NCBI GenBank assembly: GCA_958352815.1 | Contig: CATWQA010000048.1 | Span: 1 to 14,626 of the forward strand | Direction of reading: 5' to 3' | Source of the DNA: an uncultured Eubacteriales bacterium | GTDB lineage: Bacteria > Bacillota > Clostridia > Monoglobales > Monoglobaceae | Length of the DNA stretch: 14,626 bases | Shown: positions 14,116 through 14,626 of the stretch, piece by piece | How the letters are laid out: every line of letters begins with the position of its first letter | Position numbering within the stretch: position 1 is the first letter of the stretch | Translations under genes and position numbers: made by a program | The notes under the pieces: model-generated | What the model was told of the DNA's origin: nothing | The model's database searches: none | Seen by the model: only the letters and a program-made list of their open reading frames with translations

Positions 14116-14207
14116 GATAAAGGCTTTGGCGACATTGCCGCCCCTCGTCGCAATATACCCTTGTCGCTCGACTTGCCTTTTCGGCAAGTCTACGCTTTTT
14201 CGGGTAT

Positions 14208-14267
14208 TTGCTCCTCTTCCCAAAAAATCTTCGATTTTTCGGGAACCCTGCGCCTACGGCGCATTTT
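14208..14267 (+). repeat. Hairpin module shared with the azlD 3' region
   Basis: The block runs TTGCTCCTC, AAAAATC/GATTTTT hairpin, then GCGCC-TAC-GGCGC hairpin and CATTT. It aligns along its length with 4576-4637, where the second hairpin carries compensating changes (GCACC-TGC-GGTGC). Its centre (14218-14250) also matches 4739-4773. Confidence 0.7.
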
Positions 14268-14321
14268 GATGGGGGTTTGGGGCGGAGTCCCAATCGGTTT
14301 CCCCGAAGGGGAAAAACCGAC
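14263..14321 (+). repeat. G-rich hairpin repeat, copy 1
   Basis: This matches 14549-14606 with two substitutions in the central hairpin, one in the leader (ATTTTGATGGGGG versus ATTTTGTTGGGGG) and one single-base gap. It contains two consecutive hairpins: TTGGG(G)/CCCAA, and CGGTTT-CCCC-GAAG-GGGG with a matching AAACCG. Confidence 0.85.
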
Positions 14322-14396
14322 ACCGCCCGGGTCTGGCTGTGACCCAACTTCAAAGAAGTTGGTCGGCTCGCAGTGTTCCAAGTTGCACATAGTATG

Positions 14397-14427
14397 CAAT
14401 GTCAATAATAATCCTAAGTTGTTGCCG
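14397..14427 (+). repeat. 31-bp dispersed repeat, copy at right edge
   Basis: This is the partner of 14-44 (28 of 31 identical, same orientation). Here it lies within the interior of the 438-bp element, which suggests that the sequence at the left edge is part of another long copy. Confidence 0.75.
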
Positions 14428-14480
14428 ACAGGGCGGAACAGGGCTAGGCGGACAGGTATTCCAATGAAAGGATATAAATT

Positions 14481-14626
14481 ATGCGGGATAATATGTTTGC
14501 CGCACGCGGCAGGTGTGCACTGGTTTCAAAGGCAAAGCCTTTATCAAAATTTTGTTGGGGGTTTGGGGCGCAGCCCCAATCGGTTTCCCCGAAGGGGAAA
14601 ACCGACCGCGCTCGGGGCGGAGGCGG
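14481..14626 (+). CDS. Possible partial ORF running through repeats to the window edge (doubtful)
   Basis: ATG 14481 is preceded by AAAGGA with an 8-nt gap and opens a frame of 48 codons that reaches the edge without a stop. It begins MRDNMFAARGRCALV and then crosses the terminal inverted repeat and the G-rich hairpin repeat. No family is recognised. The coding part is mostly repeat sequence, so it is probably spurious, but the ribosome binding site is good and the end is not visible. Confidence 0.18.
   Translation, partial: MRDNMFAARGRCALVSKAKPLSKFCWGFGAQPQSVSPKGKTDRARGGG
14549..14606 (+). repeat. G-rich hairpin repeat, copy 2
   Basis: This is the second copy of the block at 14263-14321. 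It starts at the last base of the right terminal inverted repeat, so here the block lies just outside the element, while copy 1 lies inside it. The hairpin TTGGGGC/GCCCCAA is perfect here, as the two substitutions relative to copy 1 restore pairing. Confidence 0.85.

Larger units (their letters stand above)
14112..14549 (-). repeat. 438-bp long version of the terminal-inverted-repeat element, inverted
   Basis: Both ends carry the same perfect 17-bp inverted repeat as the 93-bp elements (14112-14128 and 14533-14549). The homologous arms go further: 14112-14142 matches the complement of 6102-6132 at 30 of 31 bases, and 14518-14549 matches the complement of 122-153 at 31 of 32. So this is the same element in reverse orientation, with a 29-bp core replaced by about 375 bp. 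The interior holds hairpins at 14170-14190, 14224-14239, 14250-14262 and 14344-14362 (stem CCAACTTC) and several shared repeat modules. There is no transposase ORF. Confidence 0.8.

Overview
The window looks like a chromosomal segment from an anaerobic, low-complexity-regulated member of the Bacillota, class Clostridia (an uncultured gut or digester type is plausible; the genus cannot be read from the sequence). The reasons are an oxygen-sensitive class III ribonucleotide reductase with its radical activase, an alpha2-type glycyl-tRNA synthetase, a RicT (YaaT) protein, the gene order yaaO-holB-ricT known from Bacillus subtilis, strong AGGAGG-type ribosome binding sites and canonical sigma-A promoters. 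No phage, plasmid, IS transposase, CRISPR array, tRNA or rRNA gene was seen.

Layout. (1) 281-4470, plus strand: nrdD-nrdG-dut-azlC-azlD, tightly packed. The first three form a logical deoxynucleotide unit: NrdDG reduces ribonucleoside triphosphates, which yields dUTP, and dUTPase turns this into dUMP for thymidylate synthesis. AzlCD (branched-chain amino acid exporter type) is joined to it by two 8-bp gene overlaps. (2) 4471-4985: a gene-free stretch of small palindromes with two diverged tandem copies of a two-hairpin module. (3) 4986-5603, minus strand: a cytidylate-kinase-like protein, preceded by a strongly structured leader or small RNA (about 5856 to 5697) with its own promoter and intrinsic terminator. 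(4) 5938-7736, plus strand: a promoter, a 93-bp inverted-repeat element, then a zinc-ribbon/one-TM/galactose-binding-like surface protein and an M15 peptidase lipoprotein, probably a cell-envelope pair. (5) 7762-14111, plus strand: one long information-processing operon glyS-yaaO-like-holB-ricT-rsmE-membrane protein, with a near-consensus promoter at its head and a strong terminator at its tail. (6) 14112-14626: gene-free repeat DNA.

The most striking non-coding structure is a repeat family whose ends are a 17-bp perfect inverted repeat (TTTTGATAAAGGCTTTG). Two 93-bp copies lie in the same orientation, 66 and 64 bp before the start codons of nrdD and the zinc-ribbon gene. A third copy, inverted and 438 bp long, keeps both arms but has a roughly 375-bp interior made of further hairpin modules; some of these modules recur in region 2 and at the left edge of the window. 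The other main novelty candidate is the structured RNA upstream of the cytidylate-kinase-like gene. All repeat and promoter calls are read by eye from the sequence; family assignments rest on recognisable motifs, not on database searches.
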